Shown here piece by piece: positions 8,519 through 16,437 of a stretch of DNA of 31,241 bases. Position 1 is the stretch's first letter. Each line of letters opens with the position of its first letter. The notes under the pieces were generated by a model. The model was not told the DNA's origin. It did no database searches and worked only from the letters and a program-made list of their open reading frames with translations. The DNA is taken from contig UQVK01000036.1 of the NCBI GenBank assembly GCA_900544445.1, positions 1-31,241 on the forward strand. Direction: 5' to 3'. Origin of the DNA: an uncultured Lachnospiraceae bacterium (lineage in GTDB: Bacteria > Bacillota > Clostridia > Lachnospirales > Lachnospiraceae). The position numbers and the translations under genes were made by a program.

Positions 8519-8554
8519 GATTGAAAAATAAGCCCGATGGCTTATTTTTCAATC
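8519..8554 (+). terminator. 16-bp hairpin in the reductase leader, possible attenuator
   Basis: GATTGAAAAATAAGCC (8519-8534) pairs perfectly with GGCTTATTTTTCAATC (8539-8554) around the loop CGAT. The A-rich 5' arm and U-rich 3' arm resemble a bidirectional intrinsic terminator. Here, however, it lies inside a leader, between the promoter at 8390 and the reductase gene, and it contains the TTG start of a short ORF. It could be an attenuator, or the end of an older transcription unit. Confidence 0.5.
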
Positions 8555-8583
8555 AACAGTTTTGTGCTTCGGCATGGAGGTAA
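8521..8583 (+). CDS. Possible 20-codon leader peptide, TTG start
   Basis: AAGGAGG (8509-8515) sits 5 nt before a TTG that opens a 20-codon frame ([10 protein letters not shown], then [10 protein letters not shown]), ending in TAA at 8581-8583. The stop is 2 nt before the aldo/keto reductase ATG, and the last codons contain the GGAGG used by that gene. Ribosomes on this frame would unfold the hairpin at 8519-8554 and would end on the reductase start, allowing coupling or attenuation. The peptide resembles nothing I know. The strong ribosome site is the main evidence; a chance frame remains possible. Confidence 0.4.
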   Translation: MKNKPDGLFFNQQFCASAWR

Positions 8584-8585
8584 AT

Positions 8586-9437
8586 ATGGAATATGTGACT
8601 TTAAACAATGGAGTAAAAATACCGATGGAAGGCTTCGGTGTGTTTCAGGTGCCGGAAGCCGCCGTCTGCGAACAGGCGGTCAGCGACGCCATGGCCGTGG
8701 GCTACCGTCTGATTGATACCGCCGCCGCATATTTTAACGAAGAGGCGGTGGGAGCGGCCATCCAGAAGAGCGGCATTGCCAGAGAGGAGCTGTTTCTGAC
8801 CACCAAGCTGTGGATCCAGGACGCCGGTTATGAAAGTGCGAAGAGAGCCTTTCAGGTTTCGCTGGATAAGCTGGGAACGGACTATATCGATCTCTATCTG
8901 ATCCACCAGCCCATGAACGACTACTACGGCGCATGGCGCGCCATGGAGGAAATGTACGGGGAGGGAAAAATCCGTGCCATCGGCATATGCAACTTTTATC
9001 CGGACCGTCTCACCGACCTGTGCCTGAACGCGAAGGTCATCCCCGCAGTAAACCAGGTGGAGTTGCATCCCTTCTTTGCGCAGACCGGCGCGCTGGAAAA
9101 CATGAAGGCGTTCGGCGTGCAGCCGGAGGCATGGGGGCCGATGGCGGAAGGAAAACATGGAATCTTTACCCACCCGGTTCTGACGGAAATCGGCGCGAAA
9201 TACGGTAAGAGTGCGGCTCAGACCGCTCTTCGCTGGAATGTGCAGCGCGGCGTGGTCATCATCCCCAAGTCCACGCACAGGGAGCGGATGGAAGAGAATT
9301 TCAATATCTGGGATTTCAGCCTGAGCGATGAGGACATGGCCGCCATCACCGCGCTGGATCTGGGACACAGTGAAATCATCGACCACAGCACCGCGGAAAC
9401 CGCGAAATTTTTAAACGGCTGGAAGATCCACGACTGA
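8586..9437 (+). CDS. Aldo/keto reductase (AKR superfamily)
   Basis: A 283-aa cytoplasmic NAD(P)H-dependent oxidoreductase that reduces aldehydes or ketones to alcohols. The ATG at 8586 follows GGAGGT by 4 nt. The AKR tetrad is complete: Asp44 and Tyr49 in [12 protein letters not shown], Lys74 in LTTKLW, His107 in [25 protein letters not shown] near the C-terminus is the cofactor-phosphate motif, with the Lys that favours NADPH. The length is normal for 2,5-diketogluconate reductase-like AKRs. It is divergent from a LysR gene that probably controls it, and a hairpin plus leader ORF precede it. The substrate is unknown. Confidence 0.92.
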   Translation: MEYVTLNNGVKIPMEGFGVFQVPEAAVCEQAVSDAMAVGYRLIDTAAAYFNEEAVGAAIQKSGIAREELFLTTKLWIQDAGYESAKRAFQVSLDKLGTDYIDLYLIHQPMNDYYGAWRAMEEMYGEGKIRAIGICNFYPDRLTDLCLNAKVIPAVNQVELHPFFAQTGALENMKAFGVQPEAWGPMAEGKHGIFTHPVLTEIGAKYGKSAAQTALRWNVQRGVVIIPKSTHRERMEENFNIWDFSLSDEDMAAITALDLGHSEIIDHSTAETAKFLNGWKIHD

Positions 9438-9482
9438 GCGGAAGGCCTGCCGCCGGAAAGAGCGAAAGGCTCCAAACGTTGG

Positions 9483-9510
9483 GCCTGACCGTCCGGCTGG
9501 ACGGCCAGGC
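9483..9510. terminator. GC-rich hairpin between convergent genes
   Basis: GCCTG-A-CCGTCC (9483-9494) pairs with GGACGG-C-CAGGC (9499-9510) around the loop GGCT, with one mismatch. It lies in the 80-bp gap between the convergent reductase and truncated LysR genes, where a shared terminator is expected. No T-run follows on either strand, so termination would be weak or Rho-dependent. Confidence 0.4.
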
Positions 9511-9517
9511 GGCCCGC

Positions 9518-10339
9518 TCAGGGAAGGCGCCTGCGTACCTCGCCCAGAAAAAGCTCTGCGGCAGGGGAAAATACCTGATATTTTTTCCAGATCATATTTA
9601 AACCGGCTTCCAGCCGGGGCTTCAGCGGGCGGAAGCACAGCGGGCTGTCTCCGCCCGTATCCGCGAGCCCGTCCAGCGTTACCGCGTATCCCACGCCCGC
9701 TTCCACCAGAATGGCCGCGTTGTAAACGAGGTTGAAGGTGGTTACGATATCCAGCTTCTGCAGATCCGCTCCGAACCAGTCCGCAAATGAATTTCCGCTG
9801 TGATGCTGGGAAATGGCCTGTCTGGAGCAGATGAGCGGCAGCTTCAGAAGGTCCTCTTTTTCCACATATTCCTTCCCGGCAAGCGGGCTGTCCTTTCTCA
9901 TGACCACGCCCCAGACATCTCTGGCGGGCAGAGGGATGGAATCATATCTGCTAAAATCCGCCGGCTCGATCAGAATGCCGAAATCCAGAATCCCTTTATC
10001 CAGCCGTTCTGTCACATCCTCTTCGTTTCCGCTGTACAGATGACAACGAATGCCGGGCCATTCCTCCCGAAGCTCCCGGATGATTTCCGCGATCTGGCGG
10101 ATCGCCTGTGTTTCTCCGCCCCCGATATAAATATCTCCGCTGATGACATTCTGCATGGAGGAAAATTCCGCCTCGGTCTTGTCCACCATGGAGATGATTT
10201 CCTCCGCCCTTTTCCGGAACAGGACGCCCTCCGGCGTAAGAGCCACCCTGTGGCTTTTCCGGATGAGAAGTTGCTGGCCGAGCTCTTCCTCCAGATCGCG
10301 GATCTGGCGGGAGAGAGTCGGCTGCGACAGCCCTTTCAT
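9518..10339 (-). pseudogene. LysR-family regulator lacking its N-terminus
   Basis: The readable protein is 273 aa and starts abruptly at MKGLSQPTLSRQIRDLEEEL, already inside the DNA-binding helix-turn-helix. LysR proteins usually have about 25-30 residues before this point (first helix and start of the second); the in-frame sequence upstream (…SFCSSSRNFS) does not resemble them. The ligand-binding domain, ending in ELFLGEVRRRLP, appears intact. The sequence changes identity at about 10340, exactly where a MerR-like stump begins on the opposite strand, pointing to a deletion or recombination join. Only a weak AGGA precedes the ATG. The protein may be made but should bind DNA poorly or not at all. 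Confidence 0.75.
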
Positions 10340-10340
10340 A

Positions 10341-10544
10341 GAAAAATTCCTGCTGCTGGAGCAGAAAGAAAGGCGGAGGGAGCAGCTTCACCTTCTGGCT
10401 CAGCACAGGCTTTCTCTTCTGGAGGAGCTGCACCGGGATCAATACAGAATTGACTGTCTGGATCACATGGTCTATATCATGGAACAGGAAATGGAGGTTT
10501 CAGAAAATGGAAGAAAAGCTGGTTTTGACAAAGGAATGGGATAA
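10341..10544 (+). pseudogene. C-terminal stump of a MerR-family regulator
   Basis: The plus strand encodes 67 residues rich in charged heptads (EKFLLLEQKERRREQ, HRLSLLEELHRDQYRIDCLD, HMVYIMEQEM), followed by a TAA. This looks like the dimerising coiled coil at the end of MerR-type regulators. The expected N-terminal DNA-binding part is missing: upstream of about 10340 lies the antisense of the truncated LysR gene. The stump overlaps the start of the alpha/beta hydrolase gene by 38 bp, as a true upstream gene of the same operon might. The MerR assignment rests on the coiled-coil pattern and context only. Confidence 0.5.
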
Positions 10545-11496
10545 AACATTTCCAGAGAGCGAAAAGGTCAATCACCGCAAGGTGACCTTTCACAACCGTT
10601 ACGGCATTACTCTGGCGGCGGATCTCTATGAGCCGAAGGACGCGGAAGGCAGGCTGGCGGCCATCGCCGTGTGCGGACCCTTCGGCGCGGTAAAGGAGCA
10701 GGCGGCGGGTCTGTACGCCCAGACAATGGCGGAAAAAGGCTTTCTGACCATCGCCTTTGATCCGTCCTTTACCGGAGAGAGCGGAGGACAGCCCAGATAC
10801 ATGGCCTCTCCTGATATCAATACAGAGGATTTCCAGGCGGCGGTGGATTTTTTGTCCGTACAGGACAATGTTGATCCGGAAAAAATCGGAATCATCGGTA
10901 TCTGTGGCTGGGGTGGCATGGCGCTGAACGCGGCGGCTCTCGATACCAGAATCAAAGCGACGGTCGCTTCCACCATGTACGATATGACGCGGGTGAATGC
11001 CAACGGATATTTTGACGCGGAAAATACGTCGGATGCCAGATATGCGAAACGGAAGGCTCTGAACGCTCAGAGAACAGAGGATTACAGGAACGGAAGCTAT
11101 GCCCTGGGAGGCGGTGTGGCGGAGGAGGTTCCGGATGACGCGCCGTTTTATGTGAAGGATTATCATGACTACTACAAGACAAAGCGCGGCTATCATTCCC
11201 GTTCCTTAAATTCCAACGGAGGCTGGAACGTGACCGGGTGCATGTCTTTCATGAATCAGCCGATTTTAAAATACAGCAGTGAAATCCGCAGCGCCGTGCT
11301 CATCATCCACGGGGAAAAGGCGCATTCCTGCTATTTCAGCCGCGATGCCTATGCCGATGTGGTGAGGGATAACCCTTTTGCGGAAAATAAGGAGCTGATG
11401 ATCATTCCCGGCGCGGTGCATACGGACCTTTATGATAAAATGGATGTGATACCGTTCGATAAAATGGCGCAGTTTTTCAGAGGAGCCATGAATTAA
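10507..11496 (+). CDS. Alpha/beta hydrolase with a Cys nucleophile elbow
   Basis: A 329-aa cytoplasmic alpha/beta hydrolase, without signal peptide. I chose ATG 10507 for the GGAGG 9 nt upstream, which lies inside the MerR-like stump. The fold is visible as VTFHNRYGITLAADLYEP (strand 1-2), a turn AVCGPFGAVKEQ, and the nucleophile elbow GICGWGGMALNAAA, with Cys133 where serine hydrolases have Ser. His305 in PGAVHTDLYD is the likely catalytic His; the acid is not certain. The family resembles dienelactone hydrolase and YcjY-like proteins, and its substrate is unknown. The stop codon abuts the ATG of the following reductase stump, so the genes are probably co-transcribed with the aldo/keto reductase at 11594. 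Confidence 0.82.
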   Translation: MEEKLVLTKEWDKTFPESEKVNHRKVTFHNRYGITLAADLYEPKDAEGRLAAIAVCGPFGAVKEQAAGLYAQTMAEKGFLTIAFDPSFTGESGGQPRYMASPDINTEDFQAAVDFLSVQDNVDPEKIGIIGICGWGGMALNAAALDTRIKATVASTMYDMTRVNANGYFDAENTSDARYAKRKALNAQRTEDYRNGSYALGGGVAEEVPDDAPFYVKDYHDYYKTKRGYHSRSLNSNGGWNVTGCMSFMNQPILKYSSEIRSAVLIIHGEKAHSCYFSRDAYADVVRDNPFAENKELMIIPGAVHTDLYDKMDVIPFDKMAQFFRGAMN

Positions 11497-11607
11497 ATGA
11501 AAAAGAGAATTTCAGTCATTCTGGATATTTTTGATTTTGAACTGAGCAAAGAGGAAATGGAACAGATCGCCGGACTGGACAGAGGTGAAAAGCATGAATG
11601 GTATTAA
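11497..11607 (+). pseudogene. 36-residue C-terminal remnant of an aldo/keto reductase
   Basis: The ATG directly follows the hydrolase TAA and the frame runs to a TAA at 11605-11607. Its residues FDFELSKEEMEQIAGLDRGE and the final KHEWY match the C-terminus of the complete reductase just downstream (FDFALTPDEMERIAALNRDE, then KHDWY), but nothing else of an AKR is present. It therefore looks like the tail of a lost paralogue left after a deletion, possibly by recombination between tandem copies. Its last 14 bases overlap the start of the surviving reductase and include that gene's ribosome site region. It may now act mainly as a coupling sequence. Confidence 0.75.
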
Positions 11608-12436
11608 TTTGAAAAAGGGAAAAAACGGCGCGGCACCTGTGATCAGGCTGAACAGCGGGTATGACCTTCCGGCAGTAGGACTCGGAACCTATGCCCTGCA
11701 CGGTATTGCCTGTGTAAATGCGGTATATACGGCCATACAGAACGGTTATCGCCTGATTGATACCGCTTCTTTTTATGGAAATGAGCGGGAAGTGGGAGAG
11801 GGAATCAGGAAATCCGGGGTTCCGCGCTCGGAAATCTTTGTACAGACCAAGCTGTATCCAAACCAGTATGGTCATGCGGAAAAGGCCATCGACGAGGCAC
11901 TGAGGAAGCTGGATGCCGGATACATTGACATGATGCTCCTGTATCATCCGGCATCCAATGACACAGCGGCATACAAAGCGATTGAAAGAGCAGTTCGGGA
12001 TGGAAAAGTCCGGACTGCCGGTATTTCCTGCTATTATATCCGGGAGACGGATTCCTTTTTGCCGAAGGTATCCGTGAAACCGGCGTTAATTCAGAATGAA
12101 ATCCATCCCTTCTACCAGGACAGTCCTGTTGTCAGACATATTCAGAGTCTGCCGGAGAATATTGCTGTCCAGGCTTGGTATCCCCTGGGCGGACGCGGGT
12201 ATACCGGAACCATGCTGGGCAATCCGGTTCTTGGCGAAATCGCTGCCGGGCATGGGAAAACCCCGGCGCAGGTGATCCTGCGCTGGAATCTGCAGAAAGG
12301 CGTGGCGGTAATCCCCGGCTCCTGCAATCCGGAGCATATCAGAGAAAACATTTCTGTCTTTGATTTCGCGCTTACCCCGGACGAGATGGAACGGATCGCA
12401 GCGTTAAACAGGGATGAGAAGCACGACTGGTATTAA
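11594..12436 (+). CDS. Aldo/keto reductase (AKR superfamily)
   Basis: A 280-aa oxidoreductase. I chose ATG 11594 (MNGINLKKGKNG) for AGAGGTG about 6 nt upstream; a GTG at 11585 would add three residues. The tetrad is complete: Asp56 and Tyr61 in RLIDTASFYGNE, Lys86 in VQTKLY, His118 in LLYHPAS. In the cofactor motif, IPGSCNPEHIRENISVFDF has Gly where the other reductase in this window has Lys (IPKS), so cofactor preference may differ. It follows the Cys-type alpha/beta hydrolase, overlapping the remnant of a paralogous reductase. A joint detoxification or side-chain modification pathway is possible but unproven. Confidence 0.9.
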   Translation: MNGINLKKGKNGAAPVIRLNSGYDLPAVGLGTYALHGIACVNAVYTAIQNGYRLIDTASFYGNEREVGEGIRKSGVPRSEIFVQTKLYPNQYGHAEKAIDEALRKLDAGYIDMMLLYHPASNDTAAYKAIERAVRDGKVRTAGISCYYIRETDSFLPKVSVKPALIQNEIHPFYQDSPVVRHIQSLPENIAVQAWYPLGGRGYTGTMLGNPVLGEIAAGHGKTPAQVILRWNLQKGVAVIPGSCNPEHIRENISVFDFALTPDEMERIAALNRDEKHDWY

Positions 12437-12488
12437 AACAGCATATAAGAAAACGCGGCGGAAGAAACGATGAATCGCCGGAGTTCCC

Positions 12489-12546
12489 GCCCGATGCCGC
12501 TCCGCCGGAACCTTACTGATATCATTTCCTGAATCGGGCTTTCTTT
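12489..12546 (+). terminator. Weak candidate terminator after the reductase gene
   Basis: GCCCGAT (12489-12495) can pair with ATCGGGC (12533-12539), followed by TTTCTTT. The 37-nt loop is long. The rest of the gap 12437-12650 holds only a short CGGCGGA/TCCGCCG inverted pair and the -10 box at 12611. Confidence 0.3.
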
Positions 12547-12610
12547 AACAGCCAATGCCCACCTCATATCTCAAAAGTCAAAATATCTGGCGCTTATCCG
12601 AAAGTTCGGC

Positions 12611-12616
12611 TATAAT
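12611..12616 (+). promoter_or_regulatory. Putative -10 box for the AAA-ATPase-like gene
   Basis: A perfect TATAAT stands 34 bp before the ATG at 12651. No good -35 is seen at 16-18 bp. Transcription would start about 12623, just ahead of the AGAAGGGAG ribosome site. Confidence 0.45.
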
Positions 12617-12650
12617 AATCGTAAGAAATTTCAGAAGGGAGCATGTCAGC

Positions 12651-14354
12651 ATGGCCGTATTGAAAAAGCTGCCGATGGGCATCGAAAGTTTTGAAAAAAT
12701 TCGCAGAGATGATTTTTATTATGTGGATAAGACCGGGCTGATTAAGGTACTGCTTGAAAATTGGGGGGAAGCCAATCTTTTCACCCGTCCCAGGCGCTTT
12801 GGCAAATCCCTGAACATGAGCATGCTTCAGTCTTTTTTTGAAATCGGCTGTGAAAGGAAGCTGTTTGATGGTCTTGCAATTTCAGAGGAAGCGGAGCTCT
12901 GCGAAGAATACATGGGAAAATTCCCGGTCATTTCCATCAGCCTGAAGGGGATTGAGGCGGAAACTTACGAAGAGGCGAGGGACATGCTGGCGTCTGTGAT
13001 CCGTGAGGAGGCTCGCAGGCTCCAGTTCCTTCTGGAAAGCACAAAACTGACGGAGGTTGACAAGGAGTTCTTTTCTCTGCTTTTGAAAGAGGATATGAGC
13101 GATCAGAGTCTGCGCGGAAGCCTGCGGGAGCTCTCCCTTCTGCTGTGCAGGCACTTTGATAAGCGGGTGATCATTCTCATCGACGAATATGACGTCCCTC
13201 TGGCGAAAGCAAACGAGAGAGGATACTACGACCGGATGGTGCTGCTTGTCCGGAATCTGTTTGAGGCCGCGCTGAAAACAAACGACAACCTGTATTTTTC
13301 GGTCCTGACCGGCTGCCTCCGGGTGGCGAAGGAGAGCATTTTCACGGGATTGAACAATTTTAATGTTTTTTCCATAACGGATATGGATTTTGACGAGTAT
13401 TTCGGATTTACCGACGAAGAGGTGAAGGAAATCCTCGCTTATTATGGACTGGAAGAAAATTACGAAATTGTGAAGGACTGGTATGACGGGTATCGGTTTG
13501 GGAATTCGCAGGTATACTGTCCCTGGGACGTGATCTGTTACTGCAGCAGGAACCGGAGACATAAAAACCTGCCGCCGCAGAATTACTGGCTGAATACCAG
13601 CGGAAATGATGTCCTGAAGCGTTTTGTGGAGAGCATGGAGACGATGACGGAGCGGAAAATGCTCACCAGAACGGAAATGGAACAGCTGGTAAGCGGGGAA
13701 GAGGTTCAGAAGGAGATCCGTCAGGAACTGACCTATCCGGAGCTTTATTCTTCTCCGGATAATATTTGGAGCGCTCTTTTCATGACGGGTTATCTCACCT
13801 GGCGCGGAGAGCCGGACGGAAAACGGTACCGGCTGGTTATCCCGAACCGGGAGATCCGCAATATTTTTACGGAACAGATATTGACGCTGTTTAAGGAAAA
13901 GGCGTCAAAGGATGGAAAACTGCTGAACGCGTTCTGCAATGCGCTTGCGGCGGGAATGCCGGAAGAGGTGGAAAGGCTGTTCACCTCCTATATGGAGAAA
14001 ACGGTGAGCATCCGGGATACCTTTGTCAGAAAACCGACGAAGGAAAATTTTTATCATGGAATGCTGCTTGGTATTCTCGGCTTTAAAGACGGATGGACAG
14101 TGACGTCCAACAGGGAGGCAGGAGACGGCTTCAGCGATATCATGATACGGATTGACGACGCCGACGAGGGAATTATCCTGGAGGTGAAATACGCCGAAAC
14201 GGATATGGAAGCGGAATGCGAAAAGGCGATCCGGCAGATCAACGAAAAGGGATATGCGGGGGATTGGAAAAAAGAGGGAATCCATACCGTTTTGAAATAT
14301 GGCATTGCCTGCAGCAGAAAGCGGTGCAAAGTGCTGCTGGAAAAAGAGCAATGA
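12651..14354 (+). CDS. AAA-ATPase-like protein with PD-(D/E)XK nuclease-like domain
   Basis: A 567-aa protein of the common but uncharacterised AAA-ATPase_like/DUF1703 type. AGAAGGGAG lies 9 nt before ATG 12651. The opening LPMGIESFEKIRRDDFYYVD followed by KT is the family signature. A Walker A-like PRRFGKSLNMSM lies near residues 44-55, and Walker B VIILIDEYDVPLAKA lies near residues 173-187. The C-terminal domain has NFYHGMLLGILGF, then SDIMIRI and IILEVKYA, giving the D-(x)n-E-x-K arrangement of PD-(D/E)XK nucleases. Many Lachnospiraceae and Bacteroidetes carry several copies, and roles in mobile elements or defence have been suggested but not shown. It has its own -10 box and sits in a region with several broken genes. 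Confidence 0.88.
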   Translation: MAVLKKLPMGIESFEKIRRDDFYYVDKTGLIKVLLENWGEANLFTRPRRFGKSLNMSMLQSFFEIGCERKLFDGLAISEEAELCEEYMGKFPVISISLKGIEAETYEEARDMLASVIREEARRLQFLLESTKLTEVDKEFFSLLLKEDMSDQSLRGSLRELSLLLCRHFDKRVIILIDEYDVPLAKANERGYYDRMVLLVRNLFEAALKTNDNLYFSVLTGCLRVAKESIFTGLNNFNVFSITDMDFDEYFGFTDEEVKEILAYYGLEENYEIVKDWYDGYRFGNSQVYCPWDVICYCSRNRRHKNLPPQNYWLNTSGNDVLKRFVESMETMTERKMLTRTEMEQLVSGEEVQKEIRQELTYPELYSSPDNIWSALFMTGYLTWRGEPDGKRYRLVIPNREIRNIFTEQILTLFKEKASKDGKLLNAFCNALAAGMPEEVERLFTSYMEKTVSIRDTFVRKPTKENFYHGMLLGILGFKDGWTVTSNREAGDGFSDIMIRIDDADEGIILEVKYAETDMEAECEKAIRQINEKGYAGDWKKEGIHTVLKYGIACSRKRCKVLLEKEQ

Positions 14355-14372
14355 GAAGGGGGCAGGTGTAGC

Positions 14373-15089
14373 ATGAACATCGCAGTCTGCGACGATGAGG
14401 AAATACAGCGAAGCCTCCTGAAGGGCTATCTGGAAGCGTGGGCCGAAGCGGGCGGCCACGCTCTTCGCATTTCCCTGTTTTCAACAGGCAGGCAATTTCT
14501 GGAAAGCCTGAAGGAGACGCGTTTTGACATTGTGCTTCTGGATATCCAGATGCCGGATATGGACGGGATGAGCGCGGCAAAAGCGCTGCGGGAGACGGAC
14601 GGGCAGACGGGGATTTTCTTCGTGACAGGCTACGAGGATTATCTGGTACAGGGCTATGAGGTGGAGGCCTTCCGCTATCTGCTCAAGCCGGTATCGGAGG
14701 AGAAGCTTTGGGCGGCGCTGGATCAGTTTCTGAAGAAAAGAGGCGGACAGAAGCGCGTCCTGATGGCGGAGATGCCGGAGGGCGTGCAGCGGGTGGACGC
14801 GGAGGAAATCTGCTATATGGAAGCCTTTGCCCACAGCTGCGAGCTGCATACCCTGTCGGAATGCATCACCGTAAAAAGCGGCATTTCCGCGCTGGAGAAG
14901 GAAGCGGTCCGGCTTGGGGTTCCGCTTTTCAGGTGCCATCGTTCCTATGCGGTCAATATCGCGCAGGTCAGGGCGATCGAACGGGAGGCGGCCCTGCTTT
15001 CAGACGGAAGCCGGATTCCGGTGAGCCGGAGGCTTTATCAGGAGCTGAACCGGCAGTTTATTGATTATTTCCTGAAAAGGGAGAGGTGA
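14373..15089 (+). CDS. LytTR-family response regulator
   Basis: A 238-aa two-component response regulator of the AgrA/LytR type. The ATG follows GAAGGGGG closely. The receiver domain covers about 1-120: acidic pocket Asp7-Asp8 in AVCDDEE, phospho-acceptor Asp57 in VLLDIQMPDMDG, Thr85 in FFVTGYE, Lys105 in LLKPV. The LytTR DNA-binding domain covers about 135-235 (EEICYMEAFAHSCELHT, ITVKSGISALE, FRCHRSYAVNIAQV). It should switch on target genes when phosphorylated. The kinase gene starts 12 bp downstream in the same operon but is frameshifted, so this regulator may now be an orphan or depend on another kinase. Confidence 0.93.
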   Translation: MNIAVCDDEEIQRSLLKGYLEAWAEAGGHALRISLFSTGRQFLESLKETRFDIVLLDIQMPDMDGMSAAKALRETDGQTGIFFVTGYEDYLVQGYEVEAFRYLLKPVSEEKLWAALDQFLKKRGGQKRVLMAEMPEGVQRVDAEEICYMEAFAHSCELHTLSECITVKSGISALEKEAVRLGVPLFRCHRSYAVNIAQVRAIEREAALLSDGSRIPVSRRLYQELNRQFIDYFLKRER

Positions 15090-15101
15090 ACGGAGACTGT
15101 T

Positions 15102-15840
15102 ATGACAGGATGGATCATCGGAGGGCTTGTGTTTTTGGCGGCAGCGGACGCGGCCTTTCTTTTTTTCTGGGTGCCCCGTCTGGTGGACCGGAAGCTGGAG
15201 CATTTTCAGAGCGATCTCATGGACAGGCACTACGACGAGGTGGAAAACATGTACCGCACCATGCGGGGCTGGCGGCATGATTATCACAATCATATCCAGG
15301 CGATGAAGGCCTATGCGGAGCTTGAAGTACGGGGAGCTGATCGCCTATCTGGGACGGCTGGATGAAAATCTGTATCAGGTGGACACGGTGATAAAGACCG
15401 GGAATCTGATGATGGACGCCGTTTTGGGAAGCAAATTGGGACTGATGAAAAAACGGGGCATCCGGACGGATGTGACGGTTCAGGTGCCGAAGGGGATGAA
15501 GCTGACGGACATGGAGCTGTGCGTGCTGGTGGGAAATCTTCTGGATAACGCCATTGAAGCCTGCGAAGAGGTGGAAGAGGAGGAAAACCGGTTTATCCGG
15601 ATTTATATGGACACCCTGCAGGAGCAGTTTTACCTTTCCGTCATGAACGGGATGAACGGCAGGGCGCAGCGGAAGGGAACGGGCTTTGTGAGCCGCAAAC
15701 GTTCGGGCGGCCTGCCCGGCTTTGGACTGCAGCGGGTGGATCGGATCGTGGAAAAATACGGAGGCTTTTTAAACCGGCAGACGGAGGAAGGGGTATTCGC
15801 TACGGAGATTCTTCTGCCGCTTGCCGTCCAAGGCGAGTGA
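15102..15840 (+). pseudogene. GHKL-type sensor histidine kinase, frameshifted
   Basis: ATG 15102 follows CGGAG by 6 nt. The first frame gives one membrane helix (about residues 4-24), then the phospho-acceptor motif GWRHDYHNHIQAMKAYAEL, and goes off track at about 15324. The correct continuation, KYGELIAYLGRLDENL then QVDTVIKTGN, lies in another frame from 15325 on. It goes on through the N-box NLLDNAIEACEE and the G-box GFGLQRVDRIVEKYGG to a stop at 15838-15840. Removing one base, or restoring two, at the join would give a normal small kinase of about 246 aa. It pairs with the LytTR regulator upstream. Real decay and a sequencing error cannot be told apart here. Confidence 0.85.
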
Positions 15841-15878
15841 AGGAGCAACTGGAAAATCGTCAGGGTGAGGAAAAGAAA

Positions 15879-16437
15879 ATGATCGACAGAAAAACTGGAT
15901 ACACAACGCTGCTTCTGGATATGGACGGAACCTTCCTGGATTTTGAAGCGGCGGAAAAAAGCGCGTTCATGACGGCGATGACCCGGCACGGCTATCCGGC
16001 TGGGGAGCGGGAATACGCCGTATATGGAGAAATCAACCGCGGGCTCTGGGAGGCGTTTGAGCGGGGTGAGATCGATAAGCCCACGCTTCTTTCCACCCGG
16101 TTTGGAAGGCTGTTTGATGCGCTTGGAATCAAAGGGGACGGGGCGGCCTTTGAGCAGGAATATCAGGCGCTTCTGGGAGAGGGCGCGCAGCTGGTGGAGG
16201 GAGCGGAAGAGGTGCTTTCCTATCTTGCGGATTCCCGGACTGGACAGGAGCCGGACGCTGATCATCGGGGATTCCCTGACCTCGGATATCCAGGGCGGTT
16301 TCAACGCCGGCATCGATACCTGCTGGTTCAACCCGAAGGGAAAGAAAAAGCCGGAGGGCTTTGGACGGACAGGGGAGAAGGAAGCACACCGGGATTTTGA
16401 AACCGGCAGCCTCTACGGGCTGAAGGAGCTGCTGTAG
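15879..16437 (+). pseudogene. YjjG-like HAD phosphatase with internal deletion
   Basis: I start at ATG 15879, with GGTGAGG 8 nt upstream; a GTG at 15837 overlapping the kinase stop is the alternative. The front half has HAD motif I (LLLDMDGTFLDF, Asp14 and Asp16) and the helical cap, up to VEGAEEVLSYLA. At about 16226-16232 it jumps, in another frame, to IPGLDRSRTLIIGDSLTSDI, the motif IV region, and on to LYGLKELL. The stretch between, which should carry motif II (Thr/Ser-Asn-Gly) and motif III Lys, is missing, by my estimate about 60 residues. The enzyme, a nucleotidase-like phosphatase in this family, cannot work. The 3' end overlaps the convergent LysR gene by 25 bp. Confidence 0.85.

Noticed and set aside
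15313..15840. A separate kinase-like gene starting at 15313
   Set aside because: Its first residues are out of register, there is no ribosome site, and its sequence continues exactly the motif order of the upstream kinase fragment. It is one frameshifted gene.
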